Below, in pieces: positions 33,451 through 33,825 of a stretch of DNA of 33,825 nt. Positions within the stretch are counted from its first letter, which is position 1, and every line of letters begins with the position of its first letter. A program made the position numbers and the translations under genes. Origin of the DNA: Rhodospirillaceae bacterium (GTDB taxonomy: Bacteria > Pseudomonadota > Alphaproteobacteria > UBA8366 > GCA-2717185); contig PBDC01000109.1 of NCBI GenBank assembly GCA_002717185.1, positions 1 to 33,825 of the forward strand, written 5' to 3'. The notes under the pieces are model-generated. The model was not told where the DNA came from. It searched no databases and saw only the letters and a program-made list of their open reading frames with translations.

Positions 33451-33825
33451 ATGACCTCCACTAATCCAAGGCCCGGTCCCCTTGGCCCGTTCCGCGTCCT
33501 GGACCTGACCCAGGTACTTTCGGGTCCACACTGCACACAGATGCTGGCCGATTTTGGCGCCGATGTAGTCAAGGTGGAACGGCCCGGCGTCGGCGACGAT
33601 CTGCGCAACACGCTCGCCTATGATGGGCGCGAGGAGCATCAGGACTATTTCTACGCCAATAACCGCTCAAAGCGCAGCATCACACTGGATTTAAAATCGC
33701 CGAAAGATCAGAAAATCGCCCGGGCGCTTGCGGCGGAGGCCGATATCGTGACCGAAAATTTTGCACCGGGCACCGCGGATCGGCTCAAGATGGGTTACGA
33801 AGATCTCAAGGCAATCAACTCAAAA
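33451..33825 (+). CDS. CaiB/BaiF-type CoA-transferase, N-terminal part (cut by window end)
   Basis: The first 125 residues of a second class III CoA-transferase are present: RVLDLTQVLSGPHCTQMLAD, FGADVVKVERPGVGDDLRN, NRSKRSITLDLKS and IVTENFAPGTADRLKMGYE, which are the family's nucleotide-CoA and hinge blocks. The ATG at 33451 follows GAGG and lies 10 bases past senA, so they may be cotranscribed. The rest is outside the window. Compared with the frameshifted copy at 8195 it is intact as far as seen. Confidence 0.9.
   Translation, partial: MTSTNPRPGPLGPFRVLDLTQVLSGPHCTQMLADFGADVVKVERPGVGDDLRNTLAYDGREEHQDYFYANNRSKRSITLDLKSPKDQKIARALAAEADIVTENFAPGTADRLKMGYEDLKAINSK

Overview
The window looks like the chromosome of an alphaproteobacterium. 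The reasons are the soxAG sarcosine-oxidase genes, the yggT-(yggU)-folD order, an NnrU-family protein, an IalB-type secreted protein, DUF3253, and many TauD, CaiB, luciferase-like (LLM) and RidA genes. The mix of small-molecule catabolic genes fits a marine or host-associated lineage, but that is inference. No phage structural genes, intact transposase, CRISPR array or replication origin were seen.

Layout. (1) 1-9393 is a catabolic stretch: the 3' part of soxA, soxG, a flavin monooxygenase, RidA, DUF1028, formiminoglutamate deiminase (hutF), an LLM oxidoreductase and a CaiB-type CoA-transferase. Three of these genes are each broken by what looks like a single-base lesion: soxA (in-frame TAA), hutF (in-frame TAG) and the CoA-transferase (one-base frameshift). 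(2) 9608-15190 is a patchwork region. It holds two related LLM oxidoreductases, a multiply frameshifted DUF4338/DruA-like remnant, an AT-rich GFA-family gene, an MlrC-like fragment, an M28-like peptidase with an eroded metal site and a second short coding remnant. It ends at an intact tRNA-Ala(CGC). The 3' end of that tRNA is repeated about 1.2 kb away, and a truncated tRNA-Ala(UGC) relic sits on its other side. This looks like an old integration hot spot. (3) 15366-28328 is mostly conserved chromosome: yggT, a decayed yggU, folD, an MFS transporter, DUF3253, NnrU, argG, an RraA-like gene, an SDR, rlmN, a methyltransferase, a TauD dioxygenase, ialB, a TrmH-type methyltransferase, an asparaginase and a quinone oxidoreductase. 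(4) 28575-33825 is a probable selenium segment: a second GFA gene, a stand-alone copy of the flavoprotein that is usually fused to selenophosphate synthetase SelD, a senB-maoC-ridA operon and a divergent senA (selenoneine synthase) followed by a CaiB-type gene cut by the window end.

How it fits together. One-carbon and nitrogen salvage is represented by sarcosine oxidase, FolD, formiminoglutamate deiminase, asparaginase and RidA/DUF1028. Part of it appears to be decaying, because sarcosine oxidase and HutF are both interrupted. The most distinctive intact system is the selenoneine (selenium analogue of ergothioneine) locus, in which SenB and SenA are divergently encoded about 19 bases apart. 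All functions are assigned by reading the translations. No database search was run, and every lesion should be checked against reads, because assembly error would look the same.
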